From the NCBI GenBank assembly GCA_020852775.1, contig JADZAD010000237.1, forward strand, positions 1 through 8,159: 8,159 bases of DNA, read 5' to 3'. This DNA is from Anaerolineae bacterium (GTDB lineage: Bacteria; Chloroflexota; Anaerolineae; Aggregatilineales; UBA3940). Made by a program: the position numbers and the translations under genes. The notes beneath the pieces are model-generated. The model saw nothing but the letters and a program-made list of their open reading frames with translations. It was not told where the DNA came from and did not search any database. This document shows, piece by piece, positions 1-6,938 of this stretch; the stretch's first letter is position 1, and every line of letters starts with the position of its first letter.

Positions 1-158
1 ACCACTGTAATCCGGCTGACGTTGAAATGCTGGCAGAGCTCATATTCAGTTGGGAGCCGGTCGCCTTCCACGTAACGCCCGCTGCGGATATCGTGAGTGA
101 GGATCTGCTTGATCTGCTCGTAGAGCGGTGCGGGGTTATCACGGTCAACCTTATACAT
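1..158 (-). CDS. GntR-family transcriptional regulator, N-terminal part (cut by window edge)
   Basis: This is the first 52 codons of a gene that continues beyond base 1. The translation begins MYKVDRDNPAPLYEQI and includes GDRLPTEYELCQHFNVSRIT, a classic GntR winged-helix N-terminus. The LYEQIK start, the IRSGRYxEGDRLPTE turn and the recognition helix ending NVSRITV are all visible. The family consists of DNA-binding regulators with a C-terminal effector-binding domain. The N-terminus looks most like the HutC/FarR branch, but the domain that would decide this lies outside the window. I chose the ATG at 158 because AGGG sits just upstream and the family homology begins about eight residues later. 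A strong promoter and a palindrome lie directly upstream. The gene follows mmsA on the same strand after a terminator-like hairpin, so it is probably its own transcription unit. Its target (itself, mmsA or genes beyond the window) cannot be told. Confidence 0.9.
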   Translation of the reverse strand, partial: MYKVDRDNPAPLYEQIKQILTHDIRSGRYVEGDRLPTEYELCQHFNVSRITV

Positions 159-200
159 AACCCTGCGCGTGTCCCTCTTGCAGTGCAACCAGCGTGGAGA

Positions 201-222
201 CTTGCTATATCAACATACCAAG
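201..222. promoter_or_regulatory. Imperfect palindrome, candidate GntR operator
   Basis: On the minus strand the arms are CTTGGTAT and ATAGCAAG with a 6-bp spacer, matching at seven of eight positions (CTTGnTAT / ATAnCAAG). It covers the expected transcription start of the GntR gene, just downstream of its -10 box. That is a usual place for an autoregulatory operator of a GntR-type repressor. Binding by this regulator is inferred from position and symmetry alone. Confidence 0.45.
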
Positions 223-225
223 GCA

Positions 226-255
226 ATCATAGCATGGTTTCTTTTGCCGTGTCAA
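226..255 (-). promoter_or_regulatory. Sigma-70-type promoter of the GntR gene
   Basis: The minus strand carries a perfect -35 box TTGACA (255-250), an 18-bp spacer and the -10 box TATGAT (231-226). TGC precedes the -10, which is an extended -10 element. Transcription would start near 219, giving a leader of about 60 nt before the ATG at 158. This is the best promoter match in the window. Confidence 0.75.
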
Positions 256-284
256 TACACGATTCGGAGTTGGACGCAAAGACA

Positions 285-311
285 CAGAGGCCTGCATCTC
301 GCAGGCCTCTG
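285..311 (-). terminator. Hairpin terminator after mmsA
   Basis: A perfect 11-bp stem, CAGAGGCCTGC with GCAGGCCTCTG, closes a 5-nt loop (296-300) about 30 bp after the mmsA stop codon. On the minus strand it is followed by TGTCTTTG, a short and imperfect U-tract. It probably ends the mmsA transcript and separates it from the GntR gene promoter. The weak U-tract lowers confidence. Confidence 0.65.
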
Positions 312-340
312 TTCGCTGAATACCAGGTTCCCGGGGTGGG

Positions 341-1810
341 CTAGAACTGGCGGCTCCATTCCTGCGGCCAGCGTTCCACGACAACTTTGGTCTGAGTGTA
401 GAACTCGACCCCGTGGCGCCCCTGTGCATGCAGATCGCCGAAAAAGCTCTGCTCCCATCCGCTGAACGGGAAGAACGCCATGGGGGCGGCGACACCGATG
501 TTGATGCCGACGTTGCCGGCGACCGCTTCGTAGCGGAACTTCCGCGCGATGGCTCCGTCTCGCGTGAAGATGCAGGCCATGTTGACGTAGCTGCGGTTGT
601 TGACAATCGTGATCGCCTCATCAATGGTGGCGGCGCGCATCAGGCTGAGCACCGGGCCGAAGATTTCGGTACGGGCCAGTTCGCCGTCAGCCGGGACACG
701 ATCCAGCACCGTAGGGAAGACCCAGTTGCCATCCTCGTACCCCGTTACCGTCTTCTGGCGCCCATCAACCAGTGCGGAGGCCCCTTCTGCGACGCCTTTA
801 GCGATCAGGCCCTCGATGCGAGCCTTGCTGTCCTGCGTGATAACAGGCCCCATCTCAATCCCGTCATCCAGCCCATAGCCCACCTTCCGCGTCAGCGCCG
901 CGTCTGCAATGTACTCGGTGAAGATGTTACCTGCCTCGCCGACCGAGATGGCAACCGAGTTCGCCAGGCAGCGCTGTCCGGCGCAACCCCAGGCTGAATC
1001 GGCGATGATCTTGGTCGCCATTTCCATATCGGCATCCGGCATGATGACGACCGGGTTCTTTGCGCCGCCCTGGCACTGGGCACGCTTGCCGTTGGCGGTA
1101 GCACGGCTGTAGATGTACCGGGCCACGGGCGTGGATCCGACGAAACTGACGGCGCGCACATCCGGATGGTCGAGCAGCGCATCCACGGTGTCTTTGTTGC
1201 CGTGCACAAGCTGGATTACCCCGGCCGGGAACCCGGCTTCGCTGATCAGCTCAAACAGGTGGTTGCTGGTCATCGGTACCCGCTCGCTTGGCTTCAGGAT
1301 GAAGCAGTTTCCGGTGGCGACGGCGTATGGCAGGAACCACAGCGGGATCATGCCAGGGAAGTTAAATGGTGTGATGGCTGCCACCACTCCGAGTGGCTGT
1401 CGCACAACGTATTCGTCAATACCCGGTGCGATGTCTTCGCTGTGCTGTCCCTGCATCATCATCGGGATGCCACATGCGACTTCGACATTCTCAATGCCAC
1501 GCCGCATCTCACCAATGCTTTCCTTATAAGTCTTGCCACATTCATTGGTGATAATGCGAGCAAGCTCATCGATGTGTGCTTCGAGGAGGTTCTTGAGTTT
1601 GAACAGGCACTGGATGCGTTCTGCTGCCGGGGTGCGTCGCCAGCCGGGGAAGGCTGCGGCGGCTGTCTCCACCGCCTTATTTACCTCCTCTGCCGGGGTA
1701 AGCGGAACCTGTACCATCACCTGCGCGCTGGCGGGATTGACGACATCCAGGAAGTTTCCGGCGCTGCTCTGCCAGTTATTTCCGATATAGTTTCTCAAGC
1801 GTTCGGCCAT
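341..1810 (-). CDS. mmsA: Methylmalonate-semialdehyde dehydrogenase (CoA-acylating)
   Basis: This 489-residue protein is full length for the family. It oxidises (methyl)malonate semialdehyde with NAD+ and CoA to propionyl-CoA or acetyl-CoA plus CO2, in valine/thymine or myo-inositol breakdown, in the cytoplasm. The aldehyde-dehydrogenase fold is clear: ITPFNFP near 146-152, LKPSERVP at 172-179, [10 protein letters not shown] at 221-230, and GQRCLA with catalytic Cys281. Several features separate this group from ordinary aldehyde dehydrogenases: [14 protein letters not shown] (248-261) where most have the ELGGK glutamate, RGIENVE at 104-110, and the C-terminal [18 protein letters not shown]. 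The ATG at 1810 has GGAGAGG at good distance. An in-frame extension to 1858 would translate the ribosome binding site and adds nothing homologous. The gene is flanked by tRNA-Gln and a GntR regulator and has no other catabolic partner in view, so valine versus inositol use (iolA) cannot be decided. Confidence 0.95.
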   Translation of the reverse strand: MAERLRNYIGNNWQSSAGNFLDVVNPASAQVMVQVPLTPAEEVNKAVETAAAAFPGWRRTPAAERIQCLFKLKNLLEAHIDELARIITNECGKTYKESIGEMRRGIENVEVACGIPMMMQGQHSEDIAPGIDEYVVRQPLGVVAAITPFNFPGMIPLWFLPYAVATGNCFILKPSERVPMTSNHLFELISEAGFPAGVIQLVHGNKDTVDALLDHPDVRAVSFVGSTPVARYIYSRATANGKRAQCQGGAKNPVVIMPDADMEMATKIIADSAWGCAGQRCLANSVAISVGEAGNIFTEYIADAALTRKVGYGLDDGIEMGPVITQDSKARIEGLIAKGVAEGASALVDGRQKTVTGYEDGNWVFPTVLDRVPADGELARTEIFGPVLSLMRAATIDEAITIVNNRSYVNMACIFTRDGAIARKFRYEAVAGNVGINIGVAAPMAFFPFSGWEQSFFGDLHAQGRHGVEFYTQTKVVVERWPQEWSRQF

Positions 1811-1863
1811 GACGACCTCTCCTTCTCTCGGTGCCTCACTCAGAATCGGACGGCTCACGCGAC

Positions 1864-1869
1864 ATTATA
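1864..1869 (-). promoter_or_regulatory. Candidate -10 box for mmsA
   Basis: A perfect TATAAT lies on the minus strand, giving a start near 1857 and a leader of about 47 nt before the ATG. It lies after the tRNA terminator, where an mmsA promoter is needed. No convincing -35 box is present at 16-18 bp; the best is TTCCGC at 18 bp. The call therefore rests on the -10 and position only. Confidence 0.4.
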
Positions 1870-1924
1870 TATCGTTGCTGAGCGATAGCGGAAGTGATAA
1901 AGGTAATTTGCTTGAGGGAGAGAG

Positions 1925-1955
1925 AAAGAAAAAGCCACTCAAAAGTGAGTGGCTT
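1925..1955 (-). terminator. Rho-independent terminator of tRNA-Gln
   Basis: On the minus strand a 9-bp stem, AAGCCACTC with GAGTGGCTT, closes a 6-nt loop (1946-1941). A T-rich run, TTTTTTCTTT counting the end of the stem, follows. It starts seven bases after the tRNA discriminator base and is the clearest intrinsic terminator in the window. Confidence 0.85.
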
Positions 1956-1961
1956 CTGAGG

Positions 1962-2032
1962 CTGGGGGAAAGGGACTCGAACCCCTACCGACGGGGCCAG
2001 AACCCGTTGTTCTGCCATTAAACTATCCCCCA
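1962..2032 (-). tRNA. tRNA-Gln (anticodon CUG)
   Basis: A full cloverleaf can be drawn. The acceptor stem is TGGGGGA with TCCCCCA (7 bp). The D-arm has GTT pairing with AAC. The anticodon stem ACGGG/CCCGT encloses the loop TTCTGGC, so the anticodon is CTG, reading CAG. The T-arm AGGGG/CCCTT encloses TTCGAGT. The discriminator is G and no CCA is encoded. The weak U1-A72 pair at the acceptor end is typical of bacterial tRNA-Gln and supports the identity. Confidence 0.95.
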
Positions 2033-2043
2033 GTGCAGAAAGA

Positions 2044-2072
2044 AGTGTACCCGATCCCACCCCGGACGGCAA
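2044..2072 (-). promoter_or_regulatory. Promoter of tRNA-Gln
   Basis: On the minus strand TTGCCG (2072-2067) and TACACT (2049-2044) are exactly 17 bp apart, each matching four of six consensus bases. Transcription would start near 2037, about five bases before the mature tRNA end. Placement and spacing make it credible despite the moderate matches. It lies in the 66-bp gap after the kinase gene, in which I see no clear intrinsic terminator for the upstream operon. Confidence 0.6.
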
Positions 2073-2098
2073 TACCATTCCGCGCTTGTGGGGCGATC

Positions 2099-3700
2099 TC
2101 AATGGGTGGATTCTGTGGATTCAATACGTGGGTGAGGGATCTCGGCCTGAATCAGCAGGCCACCTTCAGACTGACTGCGAAATGTGATTCGCCCGCCGAG
2201 CAAGGCAACTCTCTCGGTGATGCCCAGCAGGCCATAATGTCCACTGCCTGACAGCCTTGCCAGATCGAATCGCTTATCAAGTCCAACCCCATCATCCACC
2301 ACAGAAAGATGCAGCATGCGCGGGCTGGCGTGGTGCAGTTGGACACGCACCTGGCTTGCCTGTGAGTGCTTGCGGACATTGCTCAGGCTCTCCTGCACGA
2401 TCCGAAAGAGCGATAGTTCGGTGTCCTCCGGCAGCCGGCCAAATCCCTCGTCAATGTCAAGGATAACTTCGATGCCGGTTCGCTCACTCCAGGTGTCTGC
2501 ATAGGATTTGATCGCTGCGCTGAGGCCAAAGCTATCGATGGTCGGTGGGCGCAGTTTGCCACAGATCTGCCGCAGGTCATTAACGACATTTCGCACATCT
2601 CTGCGAACGTTCGCCAGCTTGTCGCGCCATGAACTACCCTCCGGGCTGTCATCGATTGCCTCTTCAAGCTGGTAGTTTAATGACAGAAGGTCCTGGATCA
2701 TCTGGTCGTGCAGTTCTCTCGCCAGGTGCTTCCGCTCCTGTTCGCGTTCGATCAGCAGGCGGCGCTGGGCGTTCTGCAATGCGAGGTTCGCCTGGTCGAG
2801 CGCCTCTACCTGGATCGAGAGCTGCTCCAGCAGTTGCCGGTTGATCGTGTCCTGCCGGACAAGGTCCTGCTCCAGCAGTTGTTTGTTGTGGCGCAGCAGT
2901 TCTGCCTGTCGCAGCGCCTGATAGTAGCTGTCGAGTGCCCAGATGACCGGTGTAATCTGCTGTGAACCGTCTCCTGACCCTGCCAGTGCGGCAACCGTCT
3001 CCTCCCGGTTAGTCTCATCCGCCGCACAGTCGATCACGACCCGCCCCTCTCGCAGAATCACTATCCGGTCGCAGACCGCAAAGAGGTAATCGAGGTTGGC
3101 ACTACCGAAGATTACCGCACGCTTATCCTGCTGCCAGCCCCGGATCAGATACAGGAGTTGCTCCTGATAGGGGAGGCTCAATGTCCGGTCCGGGTTGTCA
3201 ACTATGATCAGGTCAGGCTGCTGCACCACCAGTTGGGCGATGGCTACCAGTTGGCGCTGCTCATTCGAGAGATACGATGCCGAGGTGTGGGGCGAGGGTA
3301 GATTCAGGTTGAGCCTCGCAATCAGATCGGAAGCGTCAAGGTATGATCGCCGCGCAGCGTATGGAAGCAGAGCGCGCCAGTATGGCTGATCCTGTCGGTA
3401 TTCGTTCCCCAGAAAAATATTGCTGGCCAGGTCGAGCGTATCTACTATCTGAGGTTCGCGGTATAAAATGCCGATGCCATGCCGCTGTGGACGGAAGGGC
3501 CACTGCAGGCGTTTCCCATGCAGCCACACCAGGCCGTTATCGGGTGAGGTGGCCCCGGAGAGCAGGGCGGTCAGTTCCAGCAGCCCTGTACCTTCACGAT
3601 CGATCAGGCCGATAACTTCTCCAGCCCGTACTTCAAGATCAACGTTGTTCAGTGCGTATTGTGAGCCGTGAAGACGGGAGAGACCTTCAATGGACAGCAT
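2099..3700 (-). CDS. Soluble histidine kinase with N-terminal degenerate ABC ATPase domain
   Basis: The protein has 533 residues and no membrane segment. Residues 1-235 align along their length with the first ABC cassette of CUT2 sugar ATPases (RbsA/MglA/XylG): the start resembles MLSIEGLSRLHG, NIFLGNE is at 94-100 and CDRIVILREG at 210-219. Every catalytic motif is broken. Walker A reads DREGTGLLE (Lys to Leu40). The Q-loop Gln is Arg81. The signature reads LSNEQ (144-148). Walker B reads IIVDNP, with the catalytic Glu as Asn169. The switch His is Ala201. A probable coiled coil (258-325) leads to a HisKA_3 domain with ELHDQ (His331) and a HATPase_c domain with N-box Asn441, DDGVG (469-473) and a glycine-rich G2 box near 485-493, so the kinase half looks active. 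The gene starts 24 bp after the response regulator with GGAGAAG before its ATG, so the two are co-transcribed. The input signal is unknown; sensing the state of a sugar transporter is my inference. Confidence 0.9.
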   Translation of the reverse strand: MLSIEGLSRLHGSQYALNNVDLEVRAGEVIGLIDREGTGLLELTALLSGATSPDNGLVWLHGKRLQWPFRPQRHGIGILYREPQIVDTLDLASNIFLGNEYRQDQPYWRALLPYAARRSYLDASDLIARLNLNLPSPHTSASYLSNEQRQLVAIAQLVVQQPDLIIVDNPDRTLSLPYQEQLLYLIRGWQQDKRAVIFGSANLDYLFAVCDRIVILREGRVVIDCAADETNREETVAALAGSGDGSQQITPVIWALDSYYQALRQAELLRHNKQLLEQDLVRQDTINRQLLEQLSIQVEALDQANLALQNAQRRLLIEREQERKHLARELHDQMIQDLLSLNYQLEEAIDDSPEGSSWRDKLANVRRDVRNVVNDLRQICGKLRPPTIDSFGLSAAIKSYADTWSERTGIEVILDIDEGFGRLPEDTELSLFRIVQESLSNVRKHSQASQVRVQLHHASPRMLHLSVVDDGVGLDKRFDLARLSGSGHYGLLGITERVALLGGRITFRSQSEGGLLIQAEIPHPRIESTESTH

Positions 3701-3724
3701 GGTTCTTCTCCGGATAGATTTGCT

Positions 3725-4783
3725 CTACACGCTGAGTGTATCTTCGATCATCTGCCGGATGGTTGCCGAATCCAGGTCCTTCTTGTCAATGAACGCTGCC
3801 GCCCCTGACTCCACTCCACGCCGGTGGAACTCCCGGTCAGGGTAGGCGCTGATCAGCACAACACGGGTTGAAGGTGACATCTGCTTGGTGCGTGCGGCAC
3901 AACTGATCCCGTCCTCATCACCCAGGACGACATCAATAAAGGCAACGCGTGGTTCAATCTGGTGCAGGATCGTCCGCAGTTCCGACCAGCTTTCTGCCTC
4001 GTAGATCATGACATTGGCAAAGAGCTTCCCTATGATAATGCAGAGCTGTTTGCGGTAGCGGCGGTTGTCGTCAACGACTACTACGGAGGCCTGGTTGGCC
4101 GCCGGTAGCCGGAGATCAACGCGCTCGTGTGCCGTCAGACGTCCTGGTTGGGCCAGCAATTCAGGATGGGCATGTATATGGTTGGAGGCTTCGAGGCGGC
4201 TGGTGACGTTGATCTGGCGGTACAGGCGTGTGAGATGATTCTCGACAGTCTTGATGCTCAGTGTCAGTTCGTCGGCAATTTCCTTGTTGGACAGCCCATT
4301 GGCCAGGCACCGGGCGATATCAATCTGGCGTGTGGAAAGCTCAAGCGGGCCCATATTCCGTTCATGTGACATCAGCTTTGGGATCAGGCTGCCTGATATC
4401 CAGCGTTCACCACGCAGGACACGCTCAACTGCCAGGCGCAGGTCTCGCAGGGGCTGGTCTTTCAGGTGATAACCATCAACGCCGGCTGCGATCAGCCCCT
4501 GTACGTAAACATCATCGTCATAGGCGCTGACGACTAGAATGCGCAGTGCGGGGTACTCTGCCCGAATGCTCAGGGTGTCCTTCAGGGGGACGAACCCCGG
4601 CATAGAGACATCCAGAATCAGAAAGCAGGGGTGATACTCACGGAGCGCTTCAAATAGTTCTGTCCCCGTACTGACCTCCGCCACCAGCGTGATTGCAGGG
4701 TAATCCGCCAGTGCGTTGCGTATCCCGGCCCGCGCGAGTTCGTGATCGTCGGCGATAACTGTCCGAACCCCGTCTCCGCTCAT
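3725..4783 (-). CDS. Response regulator with receiver-LuxR HTH-receiver architecture
   Basis: This 352-residue protein is a NarL/LuxR-type regulator with an added C-terminal receiver. Receiver 1 (about 6-123) has acidic pair Asp12-Asp13, phospho-acceptor Asp58 in LILDVSMPG, Ser86 and Lys108. The LuxR-type HTH (about 148-205) contains LSTRQIDIARCLANGLSNKE and SIKTVENHLTRLYRQI. Receiver 2 (about 232-350) has Asp238-Asp239, Asp284 in AFIDVV, Ser312 and Lys334/335, so both receivers keep the full phosphorylation set. Most family members are about 210 residues and stop after the HTH. The ATG at 4783 is preferred because the receiver fold begins at once; a GTG at 4834 adds 17 residues without homology. 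The ribosome binding site is weak (AGAGG, long spacing). The gene lies just upstream of the kinase gene, its obvious partner. Targets are unknown; the sugar-import genes upstream are the natural guess. Confidence 0.92.
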   Translation of the reverse strand: MSGDGVRTVIADDHELARAGIRNALADYPAITLVAEVSTGTELFEALREYHPCFLILDVSMPGFVPLKDTLSIRAEYPALRILVVSAYDDDVYVQGLIAAGVDGYHLKDQPLRDLRLAVERVLRGERWISGSLIPKLMSHERNMGPLELSTRQIDIARCLANGLSNKEIADELTLSIKTVENHLTRLYRQINVTSRLEASNHIHAHPELLAQPGRLTAHERVDLRLPAANQASVVVVDDNRRYRKQLCIIIGKLFANVMIYEAESWSELRTILHQIEPRVAFIDVVLGDEDGISCAARTKQMSPSTRVVLISAYPDREFHRRGVESGAAAFIDKKDLDSATIRQMIEDTLSV

Positions 4784-4811
4784 CGTCTCATGCCTCTGTT
4801 TGCTGTTCCCG

Positions 4812-4817
4812 ATTGTA
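4812..4817 (-). promoter_or_regulatory. Weak candidate -10 box for the response regulator-kinase operon
   Basis: TACAAT lies on the minus strand 28 bp before the regulator's ATG. No recognisable -35 box stands at 16-18 bp, so an activator would be needed if this is real. It lies between the nested inverted repeats and the gene. The operon may instead be read through from the permease genes. Confidence 0.3.
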
Positions 4818-4853
4818 CCCCTAATTGGCGGCACATCGCGCCCCGGACGTTGT

Positions 4854-4951
4854 TGGTACAGCAGAGCGGTGGAGCACCGGCATCGCGGGGAACTTCACCC
4901 CCCGAAGCGGCGCCCCACCGCTCGTTTTAACTCTGTCACGGTTCTGTACCA
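4854..4951. repeat. Nested inverted repeats in the permease-regulator gap
   Basis: Two inverted repeats share one centre in the 200-bp gap. The outer arms are TGGTACAG (4854-4861) and CTGTACCA (4944-4951). The inner arms are GAGCGGTGG (4864-4872) and CCACCGCTC (4915-4923). Inside these, further pairing is possible: GGCA with CGCC, CGC with GCG, and GGGG with CCCC around the loop near 4891-4899. As minus-strand RNA the inner part would fold strongly. No U-tract follows on that strand, so it is not a standard terminator for the permeases; on the plus strand GTTTT follows. It could be a leader structure, a processing or stability element, or paired regulator sites. Confidence 0.6.
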
Positions 4952-4983
4952 GGCCAGGCAGCGTGGCGGATGTCGCCGGGTGT

Positions 4984-5817
4984 TTAGCCCTTGAGCGCCC
5001 CGGCCATGAGCCCTCGCAGGAAGAACTTGCCGAGCAGAATGTAGATCAGCAGAGTGGGGAGCGCCGCCAGCAGCGCACCAGCCATCTGGACATTCCACTG
5101 CACGATCTGGCTGCCGGCCAGGTTGTTCAATGCTACCGTGATCGGCCAGGTGGTGTTGCGGGTAAGTACCACTGCGAACAGGAAGTCATTGTAGGCCTGG
5201 GTGAACTGCCAGATCAGCACCACGACAAAGCCCGGAATACTCAGGGGGAAGACGATGAACCGGTACAGACCGAACATATCTGCCCCATCGATGCGTCCCG
5301 CTTCCAGTACCTCGGTCGGGATGCCTTCATAATAGTTGCGGAAGATCAGCGTGGTGATCGGGATGCCATAGATGACGTGTACCAGCAGCAGGCCGGTGAT
5401 GGATCCTCGCAGTCCCAGCCATTCCATAAACTGCACCAGCGGGATCAGGATGCTCTGATACGGGATGAACATCCCGAAAAGGATCAGGGTGAAGATCACG
5501 TTGGAGTACCGGAAGCGATACTTGGAGAACACATAGCCATTGATCGATCCGATCATCGACGAGATGATTGACGATGGGATCACCAGCCGCAGGCTGTTCC
5601 ACAGATTAGGCGCCAGCTTATCGAAGGCGGCGATGAAGTTGTCGAAGTAGATACCGCTGGGGAGCGCCCACAGACGTTGCAGATCAACCTCGGCAAAGCT
5701 CTTGAATCCCGTGACGACCAACACATAGATCGGCATCAGGAAGAACATCGTCATGAGGATTAGCAAGCCATAGATCAGAATCCGGGTCAGGCTGTGTTGC
5801 ACTCTGGCTGTGCTCAT
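4984..5817 (-). CDS. Sugar ABC transporter permease, CUT1 family (MalG/UgpE type)
   Basis: This 277-residue inner-membrane protein is one half of the sugar channel. Six hydrophobic segments are visible, the first at about 12-36 (LIYGLLILMTMFFLMPIYVL) and the last near 248-265. The EAA loop that docks the ATPase reads EAGRIDGADMFGLYRFIVFP (172-191), with the conserved E-A-G and D-G-A. Length and the C-terminal ...GALKG ending fit the MalG-type subunit. Its ATG overlaps the stop of the preceding permease gene by four bases (ATGA), which indicates translational coupling and a heterodimer. No ATPase gene follows; the next gene is a response regulator 200 bp away. The substrate is set by the binding protein, probably a hexose. 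Confidence 0.95.
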   Translation of the reverse strand: MSTARVQHSLTRILIYGLLILMTMFFLMPIYVLVVTGFKSFAEVDLQRLWALPSGIYFDNFIAAFDKLAPNLWNSLRLVIPSSIISSMIGSINGYVFSKYRFRYSNVIFTLILFGMFIPYQSILIPLVQFMEWLGLRGSITGLLLVHVIYGIPITTLIFRNYYEGIPTEVLEAGRIDGADMFGLYRFIVFPLSIPGFVVVLIWQFTQAYNDFLFAVVLTRNTTWPITVALNNLAGSQIVQWNVQMAGALLAALPTLLIYILLGKFFLRGLMAGALKG

Positions 5818-6767
5818 ATGTCCGACTCCGCTTTCATATTATTCACCAGGTAGGGAACCATCAGCACCGCGACAGTCACCAGCATGAAGATGCCGATCGC
5901 CGCGCCCTCCCCGTAGTTATTACCGTCAAACGTGGTGCGCCACATATAGACGCCGGGCACGTCCAGCGCGATGTTGTTCTGGCTGATTGCCACAATCAGG
6001 TCAAATATTTTGAGTGAAATATGGCCGAGGATGATGACCGCGCTCAGAGTCACCGGGCGCAGCAGGGGAAGGATGATATAGCGGTATATCTGGAACTCAC
6101 TGGCACCATCCACCCGGGCAGCTTCACGCAGGTCTTCGGAGATACTGCGTAACCCACCCAGATACAGCGCCATTGTGAAGCCCGACATCTGCCACACCGC
6201 CGGAATGACGACAAAGGCGATCCCCCAGGGTGGGGAGGTGAGATGCCACTGGTTGATCAGGAAATCGAGCCCCAGTTTGTCAAAGATCAGGTTGATGCCA
6301 CTGATGCGCGACCCGGTAGCCGGGTTCATCAGCCAGCGCCAGACTACACCGGTAACGATAAAGGAGATCGCCATCGGGAACAGGAAGATACTGCGGAACA
6401 GGTTCTCGCCTTTGATCCGCTGGTCGAGCAGAATGGCCAACATCAGGCCGATAGCGAGGCAGACGATCAGGAACAGTACAGTAAATATGGCGGTGTTACG
6501 TACATCAATGCCGAAACGCCTGTCGCTAAGCAGGTCGATATAGTGGGCCAGCCCTACAAAAGTGTAGTCGGCCAGCAGCCCAGTCCATTTGCTGACCGAG
6601 ACCCGCACAGACCAGCCGATGAACCCGTAGACGAAGATGGCAATTGCAATGATGGATGGCACGACCAGCCCGATAGCAATCCGGCGCTCGGTCGTCTCCA
6701 GTGAGTTGGGGATATGAACCCGCCGCGCTGTCTTTGCAGCGGGCGCTGCTGCCGGTGTAGCACTCAT
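5814..6767 (-). CDS. Sugar ABC transporter permease, CUT1 family (MalF/UgpA type)
   Basis: This 317-residue inner-membrane protein is the other half of the importer channel. A cytoplasmic Ala/Pro-rich start (residues 1-28) is followed by six hydrophobic segments at about 30-52, 91-114, 122-147, 181-206, 238-262 and 288-308. The EAA motif reads EAARVDGASEFQIYRYIILP (215-234). The start at 6767 is supported by GGAGAGG at normal distance. The gene follows the binding-protein gene after a 171-bp gap containing a hairpin and overlaps the next permease gene by four bases. This is the usual CUT1 order of binding protein then two permeases, with the ATPase encoded elsewhere, as for systems served by a shared MsmX/UgpC-like ATPase. 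Confidence 0.95.
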   Translation of the reverse strand: MSATPAAAPAAKTARRVHIPNSLETTERRIAIGLVVPSIIAIAIFVYGFIGWSVRVSVSKWTGLLADYTFVGLAHYIDLLSDRRFGIDVRNTAIFTVLFLIVCLAIGLMLAILLDQRIKGENLFRSIFLFPMAISFIVTGVVWRWLMNPATGSRISGINLIFDKLGLDFLINQWHLTSPPWGIAFVVIPAVWQMSGFTMALYLGGLRSISEDLREAARVDGASEFQIYRYIILPLLRPVTLSAVIILGHISLKIFDLIVAISQNNIALDVPGVYMWRTTFDGNNYGEGAAIGIFMLVTVAVLMVPYLVNNMKAESDI

Positions 6768-6881
6768 AAGTTCCTCTCCGAACTGTGCTCCTGTGCGTCC
6801 TGCTCCTGAGAGTCATTGTAAAGGACAACTCATGGTCGGGGAAGGGGGAGCGGAGCGCAGGCCTGTCAACCAGGGATAAAG

Positions 6882-6917
6882 CAAGAGGGCGGATGGTACA
6901 TACTATCCGCCCTCTTG
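6882..6917 (-). terminator. Strong hairpin between binding-protein and permease genes
   Basis: A perfect 13-bp stem, CAAGAGGGCGGAT with ATCCGCCCTCTTG, closes a 10-nt loop (6895-6904). It lies 21 bp after the stop codon of the binding-protein gene. On the minus strand it is followed by CTTTATCC, a poor U-tract. It is best read as a partial terminator or a 3'-end RNA-stabilising element. Such elements commonly let the binding protein be made in excess over its permeases. The rest of this gap shows a TACAAT at 6815-6820 without a matching -35 box. Confidence 0.6.
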
Positions 6918-6938
6918 TCCGTCACTCAGCGTTGATGC

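Noticed and set aside
1708..1715. Further copy of CTGTACCA, as a regulator site
   Set aside because: It lies inside conserved mmsA codons (Met-Val-Gln-Val region), and about one copy of such a heptamer is expected by chance in a window of this size.
1811..1858. Longer start for mmsA at 1858
   Set aside because: The added 16 residues would translate through the ribosome binding site GGAGAGG and lack homology. The ATG at 1810 matches the family N-terminus.
1166..1888. Plus-strand open frame of 240 codons across mmsA and its leader
   Set aside because: It is the reverse of conserved mmsA sequence, shows no recognisable domain and runs through the mmsA ribosome binding site and promoter area.
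4880..4915. Partial resemblance on the minus strand to an FMN riboswitch (CTTCGGGG then GGTGAAGTTCCCC)
   Set aside because: Only one hairpin resembles the motif. The remaining conserved stems and loops of that riboswitch are not found, and the downstream genes have nothing to do with flavin.
4851..4925. tRNA-like look of the plus strand (GGTACAGCAGAGCGGTGGAG)
   Set aside because: No acceptor stem, no proper T-loop and no usable anticodon arm can be drawn. The sequence is explained by the nested inverted repeats.
4825..5571. Plus-strand open frame of 248 codons opposite the second permease gene
   Set aside because: Its translation is rich in Asp, Glu, Gln and His, as expected from reading a membrane-protein gene backwards. 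The minus strand here clearly encodes a CUT1 permease with an EAA motif.
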